Under the pieces are notes generated by a model. It worked only from the letters and a program-made list of their open reading frames with translations. It had not been told where the DNA came from and did no database searches. From assembly GCA_018382295.1 (NCBI GenBank), contig JAGZQF010000024.1, forward strand, positions 1 through 41,056: a stretch of 41,056 nucleotides of DNA. Reading direction: 5' to 3'. The stretch is from Collinsella sp. (lineage in GTDB: Bacteria > Actinomycetota > Coriobacteriia > Coriobacteriales > Coriobacteriaceae). A program made the position numbers and the translations under genes. Shown here one piece after another: positions 15,972 to 24,429 of the stretch. How positions within the stretch are numbered: the first letter of the stretch is position 1; the number at the start of each line of letters is the position of its first letter.

Positions 15972-16869
15972 TGTAAAGAAACGTGGCGGATTGGGACGTG
16001 GACTCAATGCTTTGGTCTCAGAGGCCGAGTATGAGACCGGCGGTTCGGCTGCATCGGCTTCAAATGCCGCATCTGAAACAAAACTACCTATTGAGGATAT
16101 CGTTCCCAACCCTAATCAGCCGCGAATTCACTTTAACGAAACTGAACTTCGCGAGTTGAGCGAGTCAATCCAAGAACATGGCGTTTTGCAGCCGCTTTTG
16201 GTTCGCAAGCATGGAAACGGCTATGAGATCATCGCTGGTGAGCGTCGTTACCAGGCGTCAAAGCTTGCTGGCCTTGAAGAATTGCCAGTCATCATTAAAG
16301 AGGTAAATGATGAAGAGATGCTGGCTCTTGCTCTTATCGAAAACCTTCAGCGTTCTGATCTGAATCCCGTCGAAGAGGCTAAGGGCTATCGCCAACTCAT
16401 TGATGCCAGCGGGATGACCCAGGAGGCATTGTCGAAGGCAGTAAGCAAGTCACGCTCTGCAATTACAAACTCGCTGCGTCTTCTCGATCTCCCCGAAGTA
16501 GTTCAGCAGATGATTTTTGAGGGCAAACTTACTGCTGGTCATGCACGTGCGATTCTTGCAGTTCCCTATGAGGACGCGCGTATTCGACTTGCAGAGAAAG
16601 TTGTTACAGAGGGCCTTTCCGTAAGAGCGACAGAAAATCTTGCTCCGTTGTTTTCTGCCGGAGAGACACCTAAGACGCCGAGGCCTGCAACGCCTCAGTC
16701 TTTTAAAAGGGCTGCCCGCGTGCTTCGTCAGGTTTTTAATACCAACGTGCGTGTGAAGAGCTCGCGTGGAAAGAATAAGATTGAGATTGAGTTTAAAGAC
16801 GAGGAAGAGCTCTCTCGTATTCTTGGCGAAATGATTCAGTTTGATCAAGGAGGCCAAGATGAGGAATAA
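15964..16869 (+). CDS. parB: Chromosome partitioning protein ParB (Spo0J)
   Basis: Binds parS and spreads as a CTP-dependent clamp. 301 residues. The N-terminus carries GGLGRGLNAL, the ParA-stimulating segment. The CTP-binding core shows GERRYQAS (about 92-99) and ENLQRSDLNPVEEA. A helix-turn-helix follows near 140-165 (SKAVSKSRSAITNSLRLL), then a short C-terminal dimerisation region. GTG start inside the end of parA; the stop overlaps the next small gene by 11 bases. Confidence 0.97.
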   Translation: MPSVKKRGGLGRGLNALVSEAEYETGGSAASASNAASETKLPIEDIVPNPNQPRIHFNETELRELSESIQEHGVLQPLLVRKHGNGYEIIAGERRYQASKLAGLEELPVIIKEVNDEEMLALALIENLQRSDLNPVEEAKGYRQLIDASGMTQEALSKAVSKSRSAITNSLRLLDLPEVVQQMIFEGKLTAGHARAILAVPYEDARIRLAEKVVTEGLSVRATENLAPLFSAGETPKTPRPATPQSFKRAARVLRQVFNTNVRVKSSRGKNKIEIEFKDEEELSRILGEMIQFDQGGQDEE

Positions 16870-17113
16870 GATTTTAACAGCGATTGCATTGGTGACGACT
16901 GTCGCGGCTGGTGCCTTTGCTGGCTATAGGATCGCGACAGACGATGAACTTCGAGGTCGTTTGCTTCGTAGCGCGCAAGATATCGTCGATACTTCCAAAA
17001 AGAAAATGGATGTTATGACAGAAGATGTTGCCATGCGTACTGCTCAGGTAACGAAGAATCCCAAGATTAATCAAGGTTGGGTCAGCAACCAATGGGAAAA
17101 TGTAGGCTATTAG
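16859..17113 (+). CDS. Small membrane protein cotranscribed with parAB
   Basis: An 84-residue protein I do not recognise. It has one N-terminal hydrophobic helix (about 5-24, ILTAIALVTTVAAGAFAGY) and a polar, helical remainder, the general layout of YtxH-like proteins. The ATG at 16859 has AAGGAGG five bases upstream and overlaps the end of parB, so the two are translationally coupled. A terminator follows. Position suggests a link to the partition system or to the membrane, but nothing in the sequence proves it. Confidence 0.75.
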   Translation: MRNKILTAIALVTTVAAGAFAGYRIATDDELRGRLLRSAQDIVDTSKKKMDVMTEDVAMRTAQVTKNPKINQGWVSNQWENVGY

Positions 17114-17122
17114 GTACCTAAC
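17110..17122. repeat. Palindromic repeat TTAGGTACCTAAC, copy 2
   Basis: Identical over 13 bases to 13606-13618. It overlaps the last bases of the small membrane protein gene and lies just before the parB-unit terminator. Confidence 0.6.
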
Positions 17123-17142
17123 AATTACTCAGCATATTTTGC

Positions 17143-17182
17143 GGGGTCCTTGTCTGATTCATGAGACAAGGACCCCTTATTT
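17143..17182 (+). terminator. Terminator of the parA-parB unit
   Basis: A perfect 13-bp stem (GGGGTCCTTGTCT and complement) with an 8-nt loop is followed by TTATTTT. Confidence 0.88.
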
Positions 17183-17237
17183 TGGCCGTAAAAATGGGAC
17201 AGGTAGCAGCTGATTCAAAATTAAGGTCAATAAATGA

Positions 17238-17274
17238 AACGACCCCGGTTGCATATTCTGTAACCGGGGTCGTT
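17238..17274 (-). terminator. Probable rlmN terminator
   Basis: A perfect 13-bp stem (AACGACCCCGGTT and complement) with an 11-nt loop lies 43 bases after the rlmN stop. The T-run on the minus strand is interrupted (TTTCATTTATT), so termination may be weaker. Confidence 0.7.
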
Positions 17275-17277
17275 CGA

Positions 17278-17293
17278 TGTTTCACATGAAACG
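17278..17293. other. Degenerate parS-like site
   Basis: TGTTTCACATGAAACG matches parS at 14 of 16 positions and lies about 2.2 kb from the perfect cluster, just downstream of rlmN. It could be a weak ParB site or a decayed one. Confidence 0.45.
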
Positions 17294-17316
17294 TTTTGGG
17301 ATGGGATGCGACTCCC

Positions 17317-18369
17317 CTATGCGTTCTTCTGAACTTTGAAGCGCTGCTTCAGCTGTCCGCAAGCGGCGTCAATATCGTTACCACGGGAGTTACGAATCGT
17401 GGTCTCGATGCCACGGGACTCAAGACGACGCTGAAGATCCTCAACCTTATGAATCGGCGACGGCTTGAGCGGGCTACCCTCGATGTCGTTAAGCTGAATG
17501 AGGTTAACGTGGCACAGCGTTCCCTCGCAGAAGTCGCAGAGCGCCTGCATTTCGGGATTCGTATCGTTGACGCCTTCGATCATGGCATACTCATAGGTCG
17601 GGCGGCGGCCGGTCTTCTCGGTGTAGAGCTGAAGCGCTTCGTGAAGGCGAAGCAGCGTGTACTTCTTAACACCGGGCATGAGCTTATTGCGCGTCGACTG
17701 GATGGCGGAATGCAGGGAAACGGCAAGCGTGAACTGCTCGGGGATGTCGGCAAATTTGCGAATACCGGGAATAACGCCGCTGGTAGAGACGGTGAGGTGA
17801 CGAGCGCCGATACCGATGCCATCGGGGTCGTTGAGGATTCGCAGCGCCTTGAGAACCTCGTCGTAGTTGGCAAACGGCTCGCCCTGGCCCATGAAGACAA
17901 CGCTCGTGGCGCGCTCGCCAAAGTCGTTGGATACATGAAGTACCTGGTCGACGATCTCTTGAGCGGTCAGAGAGCGCTTGAGGCCGTTGAGACCGGTAGC
18001 GCAAAAGGCACAGCCCATGCCACAGCCTGCCTGGGTGGAAACGCAGACGGAAAGCTTGTTACGACGGGGCATGCCGACGGTCTCGACGGAAACGCCGTCG
18101 TGGTACTCGAGCAGGTACTTGCGAGAGCCATCTTTGGAAACCTGCTTGGTGAGTTCAGCCGGCGTGTCAAAGGCAAAAGCCTCTTTAAGCTGCTCGCGGA
18201 AAGCCTTGGGAAGGTTGGTCATATCGTCAAACGAACAAACGTTCTTCTCAAAGACCCATTCGATGAGCTGCTTCGCGCGGAAGGCGGGCTGGCCAAGCTC
18301 GGCCACGAGCTCGCGAATATCGTTTTGGCTCAAGTCGCGAATGTCCTGAGATTTAGTCCTGGGATTCAT
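17317..18369 (-). CDS. rlmN: 23S rRNA and tRNA adenine-C2 methyltransferase RlmN
   Basis: A radical-SAM enzyme that methylates A2503 of 23S rRNA and A37 of some tRNAs. 350 residues with the 4Fe-4S motif CGMGCAFC (Cys about 116, 120, 123), the SAM-binding stretch VFMGQGEPFANYD, and a conserved C-terminal cysteine near 337 (DIDAACGQL), which accepts the methyl group. Length is typical. It is transcribed away from ddl, with 85 bases between the two start codons. Confidence 0.95.
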   Translation of the reverse strand: MNPRTKSQDIRDLSQNDIRELVAELGQPAFRAKQLIEWVFEKNVCSFDDMTNLPKAFREQLKEAFAFDTPAELTKQVSKDGSRKYLLEYHDGVSVETVGMPRRNKLSVCVSTQAGCGMGCAFCATGLNGLKRSLTAQEIVDQVLHVSNDFGERATSVVFMGQGEPFANYDEVLKALRILNDPDGIGIGARHLTVSTSGVIPGIRKFADIPEQFTLAVSLHSAIQSTRNKLMPGVKKYTLLRLHEALQLYTEKTGRRPTYEYAMIEGVNDTNPEMQALCDFCEGTLCHVNLIQLNDIEGSPLKPSPIHKVEDLQRRLESRGIETTIRNSRGNDIDAACGQLKQRFKVQKNA

Positions 18370-18384
18370 GGAAGCCTTTCGATT

Positions 18385-18414
18385 TTGGGGAAACGTAGAG
18401 GGTATCGCTACAAT
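18385..18414 (+). promoter_or_regulatory. Probable ddl promoter
   Basis: TTGGGG (18385-18390) and TACAAT (18409-18414) are 18 bases apart, 41 bases upstream of the ddl start. The -35 half is weak, the -10 good. Confidence 0.55.
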
Positions 18415-18454
18415 ATGGTATCAGCTGCAGAAATTATAGAGGAGGAGTCTGCCC

Positions 18455-19420
18455 ATGCCGGGTAAAAGCCTAGAGAACATGCACGTAGCGGTCTTGGCGG
18501 GCGGTCATTCCGCTGAGCGCGAGATCTCGCTCAATTCGGGAAAGAACGTCGTGGTTGCCTTGAAGGAGGCCGGCTACACTTCGGTGGAGCTGCTCGACAC
18601 GGCTGCCGATGATTTTATGGTAACCATGGCGACCGGCGGCTTTGACGTGGCGTTTATCGCCATGCACGGTGCCGGCGGCGAGGATGGCGCCATGCAGGGC
18701 GCCATGGAGACCCTGGGTATCCCCTACACGGCCTCGGGCGTGCTTGCCAGCGCCTGCGGTGCCGACAAGGAGGTCTCTAAGCTCCTGTACGCCAAGGCGG
18801 GCATTCCCATTGCCCCCGGCCTCGCGCTCGAGGTGGGCGATGAAGTCGATATCGATCATATCGTCGAGGTTTGTGGCGAGCGCTGCTTTGTGAAGCCGGC
18901 CGTCAACGGTTCCAGCTATGGCATTTCCCTGGTCCATGAGCCCTCCGAGCTGCCCGCGGCAATCGCCAAGGCGTTTGCGTACGGCGACAAAGTGCTGGTC
19001 GAGAAGTGCATCGAGGGTACCGAGATCACCGTCGGTGTGTACGGCGAGGACGACGTGCGCGCTCTGCCGATTGTCGAGATTCGCAAACCCGAGGACTGCG
19101 AGTTCTACGATCTGGACGTGAAATATGTCGACCCTACGGACATCCATCGCATTCCGGCGCAGATTTCACCCGAGAATTACGCTCGCGCTCAGGAGCTTGC
19201 CTGTGCTGCTCACAAGGCCCTCGGTTGCCTGGGTATCTCGCGCAGCGACTTTATCGTGAGTGAGGACGGCCCCGTTATCCTCGAGACCAATACCATTCCC
19301 GGCATGACCGATACGTCGCTGTATCCGGACGAGATCCGCCACACCGACGACATGACGTTCCCGCAGGTCTGTGACAGCCTGATTCGTATGGGCCTTCGTC
19401 GAGCGGGCATTGCATGCTAA
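18455..19420 (+). CDS. ddl: D-alanine--D-alanine ligase
   Basis: An ATP-grasp enzyme making the D-Ala-D-Ala dipeptide for peptidoglycan. 321 residues. The N-terminal domain starts with VAVLAGGHSAEREISLNSG; the ATP-grasp part shows CFVKPAVNGSSYGI, KCIEGTEITVGVYG and ILETNTIPGMTDTSLYP, which holds the metal and substrate ligands. Strong GAGGAGG ribosome site upstream. The last seven bases overlap the start of the helicase gene. Confidence 0.96.
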   Translation: MPGKSLENMHVAVLAGGHSAEREISLNSGKNVVVALKEAGYTSVELLDTAADDFMVTMATGGFDVAFIAMHGAGGEDGAMQGAMETLGIPYTASGVLASACGADKEVSKLLYAKAGIPIAPGLALEVGDEVDIDHIVEVCGERCFVKPAVNGSSYGISLVHEPSELPAAIAKAFAYGDKVLVEKCIEGTEITVGVYGEDDVRALPIVEIRKPEDCEFYDLDVKYVDPTDIHRIPAQISPENYARAQELACAAHKALGCLGISRSDFIVSEDGPVILETNTIPGMTDTSLYPDEIRHTDDMTFPQVCDSLIRMGLRRAGIAC

Positions 19421-22308
19421 TCGAGGACGCGGTTTCGTCAGGAACGCCGCAGTTTGTCATCGACTCCTATGCCACGCTTGCCGAACGCGCCAAAACGCAG
19501 TCCTTCGGCCTTATCGAGGAAGATGTGATTGTCCTCGATACCGAGACCACAGGTCTTTCGGTGCAGGACAATGAGCTGATCGAGATCTCGGCGGCCCGTC
19601 TTTCGGGCCGCGAGGTCGTCGACCGCTTCGATACCTTCGTGCATCCCAAGCAGCTGATTCCCGCCGAGATCACCGAGCTCACGAGCATTACAAATGCCGA
19701 TGTGGCAGATGCCCCGTCGGCCGTTGAGGCCGTAGCCGCTCTCGCCGATTTTGTCGGTGGTTGCCCGGTAATCGCACATAACGCCACGTTCGACCGCTCG
19801 TTTATCGAGTCGGTCAAAGGCGGCGTCAACGTGAGCGATATCTGGATCGATTCGCTGGCGCTGTCGCGCATCGCGCTTCCGCGCCTGGCATCGCACAAGT
19901 TGTCTTTTATGGCCGATCTGTTTGGCTGTGACTCGGTATCACACCGTGCCAATGCCGACGTCGACGCCCTGTGTGGCGTATGGCGCGTGTTGCTCGTGGC
20001 GCTCACCGACTTGCCTCAGGGCCTCATGGCGCGCCTAGCCGACATGCATCCGGATGTGCCTTGGTCCTATCGTCCTATCTTCTCATTCTTGGCAGGGCAG
20101 AACCCTGGTTCTATCTTCTCTCTCAGCGCCGCTCGTGCTGACGTTCTCAAGGCCGATCGCGCCGACGATCGGGTGGACGCCGACGAACTGCCGGTCCTCA
20201 AGATGCCGAGTCGTGAGGAGATTGAGGCAGACTATGCGCCAGGTGGCCTGGTCAATCGCATGTATCCCACCTACGAGCCGCGTGATGAGCAGATCGCGAT
20301 GGCGCTCGAGGTCCGCGATGCGCTGGTCACGGGCACTCATCGTGTAATTGAGGCGGGCACGGGCGTCGGCAAATCGATGGCCTATCTGGTGCCTTTTGCC
20401 GAGGCAGCGCGCCGTAACAACATAACGGTTGGTATTGCGACCAAATCGAACAATCTTGCCGACCAGCTCATGTACCATGAGCTGCCAAAACTTGCCGAGC
20501 AACTGGACGGTGGTCTGTCATTTTGCGCTCTCAAGGGGTATGACCACTATCCATGCCTGCGCAAGCTTGAGCGCATGAGCCGCGGCCAGGTCGAGATTAC
20601 CACCAAGCGCGATCCGGCGGACACGCTCACGGCGGTCGCGGTCATTATGGCGTACGTCTGCCAATCAGCCGATGGCGACCTCGACTCGCTCGGCATTCGG
20701 TGGCGCAGCGTCAACCGCCCCGACTTTACGACGGCCTCGCGCGAGTGTGCTCGTCGCCTCTGCCCGTTTTTCCCTGATAAATGTTTGGTCCACGGCGCTC
20801 GCCGTCGTGCAGCGCATGCCGACGTGGTGGTCACCAACCATTCCCTGCTGTTCCGCAATGTCGCGGCCGAGGGCAGGATTTTACCTCCGATTCGTCATTG
20901 GGTAATCGACGAGGCCCATTCCATCGAGCGCGAGGCGCGCCGTCAGTGGGCGCGCGTGGTGTCGGCGGACGAATCACGCGTTCTGTTTGAGCGCCTGGGT
21001 GGCTCGAGCACCGGTGCGCTAAGCCAGGTCTCCCGTGATTTGGCAACCTCCGAGGGCTCTACGCTCTATCTGGGCCTTACTGCCAAGGCGACGTCGACGG
21101 TTGCGCGCGCGAGCATGGCAATCGCCGACGTGTTCGATGGCGTTCGCGAGCTCGGCCGCCGTGCCCGTGGGGGTTATGACAATGCCAATCTATGGATTGG
21201 CCCCGAGCTGCGTGAATCTGACGACTGGCATGATTTCTTACAGTCGGCCTACGCTGCCATCGACGTATTGGAACAGGCTGACAAGAGCGTCGACGCGCTG
21301 GTGCAAGCCGTCGCCGCCGACAAGCCCGAGGTTGTTGTCGACCTGGGTGATATCTCGCGCCGCCTGCACGAGCTGGCCGAGAACCTCAAACTCATCATTG
21401 ATGGCACCGATGAACACTACGTGTATTCGCTGCAGGTCAATCGCAGGCTGCGTGCCGGCGGAGAGTCAATGACCGCAGAGCGCATCGACATTGGCGAGGC
21501 CTTGGCAACCGAGTGGCTGCCCGAGGTTCACACGGCTATCTTTGCCTCGGCGACCATGACGGTGTCCAAAAGCTTCGAACACTTTAACCACGCGGTCGGC
21601 CTCGATCGCATCGGCGCTTCAACATCCTCATCGCTGCACTTGGACTCGAGCTACGACTTCGATTCGAACATGGCTGTAGTCGTTGCGGGCGATATCCCCG
21701 ATCCGCGCGATCGCGAGAGCTATCTTACGGCGCTCGAGCGCGTGCTGGTCGACGCCCATCTTGCCATGGGCGGATCGGTGCTCACACTGTTCACCAATCG
21801 GCGCGACATGGAAGACCTGTACGCCCGCGTTGAGCCCAAGATGGCCCGTGCGGGTCTGGGGCTCAACTGCCAGCAGCGCAACTCATCTCCTCGTCGCCTG
21901 CGCGATCGGTTTATCAACGAGCCGACTTCATCGCTTTTTGCGCTTAAGGCCTTCTGGGAGGGGTTCGACGCCAGCGGCGAGACGCTGCGCTGCGTCATCA
22001 TTCCCAAGCTGCCGTTCTCGAGTCCCACGGACCCGCTCTCGTGCGAGCGCAACCTGCGCGAAGACCGCGCTTGGGCGCGCTATTCGCTGCCCGAGGCGGT
22101 GCTCGAGGTCAAGCAGGCGGCCGGCCGCCTTATCCGCTCGTCGACCGATTGCGGCGTGCTGATTCTGGCCGACCCGCGCCTGGTGACGAAGGGCTACGGA
22201 AAGAAGTTCTTAACGTCGCTGCCCACGAGCTCCTACCAGCGCATCGAATCGGCGCAGATCGGGCACTATCTGCAACTGTGGCGCGCACGCCACGAGCGGC
22301 GGCGCTAA
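19414..22308 (+). CDS. dinG: DinG-type helicase with N-terminal exonuclease domain
   Basis: A 964-residue fusion. Residues about 36-200 form a DEDDh 3'-5' exonuclease: DTETTGL (42-48), HNATFD (122-127) and HRANADVDAL (177-186). From about 280 a DinG/XPD-like superfamily 2 helicase follows, with Walker A EAGTGVGKS (313-321), the DEAH box VIDEAH, cysteines in SRECARRLCPFFPDKC that could hold a 4Fe-4S cluster, and motif VI QAAGRLIRS. DinG proteins unwind R-loops and DNA forks after damage; the exonuclease fusion is known from Gram-positive bacteria. Translation probably depends on ddl (7-base overlap, no ribosome site). It converges on the WYL genes with interlocked stop codons. Confidence 0.92.
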   Translation: MLIEDAVSSGTPQFVIDSYATLAERAKTQSFGLIEEDVIVLDTETTGLSVQDNELIEISAARLSGREVVDRFDTFVHPKQLIPAEITELTSITNADVADAPSAVEAVAALADFVGGCPVIAHNATFDRSFIESVKGGVNVSDIWIDSLALSRIALPRLASHKLSFMADLFGCDSVSHRANADVDALCGVWRVLLVALTDLPQGLMARLADMHPDVPWSYRPIFSFLAGQNPGSIFSLSAARADVLKADRADDRVDADELPVLKMPSREEIEADYAPGGLVNRMYPTYEPRDEQIAMALEVRDALVTGTHRVIEAGTGVGKSMAYLVPFAEAARRNNITVGIATKSNNLADQLMYHELPKLAEQLDGGLSFCALKGYDHYPCLRKLERMSRGQVEITTKRDPADTLTAVAVIMAYVCQSADGDLDSLGIRWRSVNRPDFTTASRECARRLCPFFPDKCLVHGARRRAAHADVVVTNHSLLFRNVAAEGRILPPIRHWVIDEAHSIEREARRQWARVVSADESRVLFERLGGSSTGALSQVSRDLATSEGSTLYLGLTAKATSTVARASMAIADVFDGVRELGRRARGGYDNANLWIGPELRESDDWHDFLQSAYAAIDVLEQADKSVDALVQAVAADKPEVVVDLGDISRRLHELAENLKLIIDGTDEHYVYSLQVNRRLRAGGESMTAERIDIGEALATEWLPEVHTAIFASATMTVSKSFEHFNHAVGLDRIGASTSSSLHLDSSYDFDSNMAVVVAGDIPDPRDRESYLTALERVLVDAHLAMGGSVLTLFTNRRDMEDLYARVEPKMARAGLGLNCQQRNSSPRRLRDRFINEPTSSLFALKAFWEGFDASGETLRCVIIPKLPFSSPTDPLSCERNLREDRAWARYSLPEAVLEVKQAAGRLIRSSTDCGVLILADPRLVTKGYGKKFLTSLPTSSYQRIESAQIGHYLQLWRARHERRR

Positions 22309-23222
22309 AGCGGACAGACGAGGGTTTTTGCCATATCGCACAGGCGCTTTGACAGGGCGGGGTCATCCAAGATGCGGATGGCTCCGCCCGCTGCGATTAC
22401 CTGGCTCAGTAGCCAACGCTCGGAGCCGTAATGCACAGTTACCGTTGCCATGTCTGCCCCGCCGCGCTCGATTAGGGTGATGCCGGCCCAGTCCAGATGC
22501 TCCGCCATATCGAATGGCATCAAGAGCTTTGCGCTGCGCTGCGTCCGGGCAAGGGAATCGTGGAGGGATGCGACGTCCGGTGTGTGAGGCACGACGGAGT
22601 CTTCCGTCAAGGCGAGTCCCTCGATTTTATCCATGCGATAGGTGCGCTGCTCATCGACTGTGATGTCCCAGGCAATCAGGTATGTTTGGTCGCCGTTTGC
22701 CGTAATGCGCAAGGGGTCGACCAGACGCTCGCGTGGCCGTGCATCGTCCATCGAGCGATATGAGATGCGGCAGCGAACGCCGTCCTGAATGGCACAGCTC
22801 AGCTGCTGCCAGTGCGACCCGTGGTTGACGGTGTCAAAGACGCGCTGGTTATAGCCGAGCTCTTCGGGTAGAAGGGCGTGTCGAATCCGAGCTGCCGTCT
22901 GCGGCTCGATCCCCAACGATTCAAGTTCGTGGTTGAGCACAACGCCCTCGGCTGCACTCAAGCGCAACGGTAGCACACGCCCGGCGTCACCAGTGAGGAC
23001 CACACGCTCGCCGTGGCATTCGCAGATGATGCGCGCACCAGATTCTCGGTCCGCGAGCGTCGAGACGATCTCGAGAATCTCGTCGAGCGATACTCCCGTG
23101 ATGTCAAAGCGGCCGCAAATCTCGGTTCGTGTCATGCCGCTCTCGCCGGCGGCGTAGAGGGCCTCCATGATGTCGATGGCGCGCGAGAGTCTCTGCTCGC
23201 TGGTGAGTTTACGCACGGGCAT
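22305..23222 (-). CDS. pafC: WYL-domain transcriptional regulator, PafC-like
   Basis: About 305 residues: an N-terminal winged helix (about 1-60, with SGMTRTEICGRFDITG), a linking region, and a WYL-type domain near 125-225 (RISYRSMDDARPRERLVDPL, TYLIAWDITVDEQRTYRMDKI). PafB and PafC form the SOS-independent DNA-damage activator of mycobacteria. The ATG at 23222 overlaps the end of the upstream gene by 14 bases; a TTG seven codons earlier is possible but less likely. Pairing with a second WYL protein and closeness to a DNA-repair helicase fit this role, which remains an inference. Confidence 0.8.
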   Translation of the reverse strand: MPVRKLTSEQRLSRAIDIMEALYAAGESGMTRTEICGRFDITGVSLDEILEIVSTLADRESGARIICECHGERVVLTGDAGRVLPLRLSAAEGVVLNHELESLGIEPQTAARIRHALLPEELGYNQRVFDTVNHGSHWQQLSCAIQDGVRCRISYRSMDDARPRERLVDPLRITANGDQTYLIAWDITVDEQRTYRMDKIEGLALTEDSVVPHTPDVASLHDSLARTQRSAKLLMPFDMAEHLDWAGITLIERGGADMATVTVHYGSERWLLSQVIAAGGAIRILDDPALSKRLCDMAKTLVCPL

Positions 23223-24231
23223 ACTCGTGCACCGTCCTTTCAATGAGGTGGTTCCACGCCTGCTTGAGCGATTTGGGGGCCATGGGCCTCATGCCGTCCA
23301 TGGCGTGGGCCATGCAAAATGAGGCGGCGGCTTCAAGGTCGCGCACGTCAACGGTCCAGATCCATCCCGCATCGGTGTGTGTGAGCTCACCTCGCCCGCG
23401 CGTGAGGCCGTTGATCATATCGATCTGCGTCTGAGGGGCGAACGAGAACGTGGCTGCAACGGGCGGTCGGTCGGCGAAATCGAATTCAAAGAACAGGTAA
23501 TCGTTGAGATTGAAGTCTGCGGGAATGGAGTATGCCTTTGAGGGGCGCCAAGCACGGACGATGCGGTCGCAGCGGAACGTTCTGATGTTGTCGGTGGCAT
23601 TGTCCAGACCGCAGAAATACGCCGTGCCATCGTGTTCGAACATACCGTAGACGCAGACGGTGCGCTCTTTCTGCTCGCCGCGACCGTTCTGATACAAAAA
23701 GCGCAGTGCACAGCGCTCGGCAAAGGCGCTCCAAACTGCATCGACGGTGGGAGAACGGTGAATCGGCGCCTCGTCTGCGGCAGATATGCCGGTGAGATAG
23801 GCAATCTTGGACCGGATGTCGGCAAGCGGCGCGGCAAAGGCGGAGGAGCCGGCCGCAAACGTCTGGTCGATGGCGTCTAGCAAGATGTCGGCATCGTCTG
23901 CGGTGATGAGCCCACCTGCCGCAAACGTGTGCTCGCGGTCGATCGTCCACGAGCTTTCCTCGGTCTCTTGCGCGCCGGCGAGGCGAACCTCTTTGATTAC
24001 GATGCCGCGTTCGAGTAGTTTGTCGCGATCGCGGCGGAACTTGCGCTTATCCGAGTCGATGTTGCCCGAGCCATACCCCAAATCGGAATCCAAGACGATT
24101 TGTTCGGTCGTCAACGGCTCGGGAGAACTGTTGAGTACAAAGAAAAGATTGAGGATGCGCTGGGCCGTTTTATCGAAACTGGGTTCCGGCGTTCCCTTTT
24201 TGTTAATAGCGGTCGTGTCGCTTGCCGTCAT
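23209..24231 (-). CDS. pafB: WYL-domain transcriptional regulator, PafB-like
   Basis: 340 residues. The N-terminal helix-turn-helix (about 20-80: RILNLFFVLNSSPEPLTTEQ, then SDKRKFRRDRDKLLERG) is the typical PafB-type DNA-binding unit. A WYL-like core is seen near 185-245 (CALRFLYQNGRGEQKERTVCVYG, FRCDRIVRAWRPSKAYSIP). ATG with GAGGA four bases upstream. First gene of a two-gene unit with the PafC-like gene and divergent from the split-peptidase gene. Ligand and target genes cannot be told from the sequence. Confidence 0.82.
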   Translation of the reverse strand: MTASDTTAINKKGTPEPSFDKTAQRILNLFFVLNSSPEPLTTEQIVLDSDLGYGSGNIDSDKRKFRRDRDKLLERGIVIKEVRLAGAQETEESSWTIDREHTFAAGGLITADDADILLDAIDQTFAAGSSAFAAPLADIRSKIAYLTGISAADEAPIHRSPTVDAVWSAFAERCALRFLYQNGRGEQKERTVCVYGMFEHDGTAYFCGLDNATDNIRTFRCDRIVRAWRPSKAYSIPADFNLNDYLFFEFDFADRPPVAATFSFAPQTQIDMINGLTRGRGELTHTDAGWIWTVDVRDLEAAASFCMAHAMDGMRPMAPKSLKQAWNHLIERTVHEYARA

Positions 24232-24355
24232 AGAGTCCTCGCATGGGAAGGTGGTTTGCTGCCATGATTTTAGTCCGATATGGAGATTAGGCTATATCCT
24301 TGTCCGCTCGGGGCGTTAAGATGGCCCGAATTCGGTCGTTTGCGCTCGCTCGGGG

Positions 24356-24361
24356 TATACT
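24356..24361 (+). promoter_or_regulatory. Candidate -10 box for the split M28 gene
   Basis: TATACT lies 69 bases before the start codon within the 198-base divergent region. No good -35 is found at the normal distance (TTCGGT is 19 bases upstream), so the placement is tentative. Confidence 0.35.
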
Positions 24362-24429
24362 TTCGACTATATACGGTTCTAATGTGCATGCATTGGGCCT
24401 ATTTGTCGGATTATGGATGTGGAGCGCAC

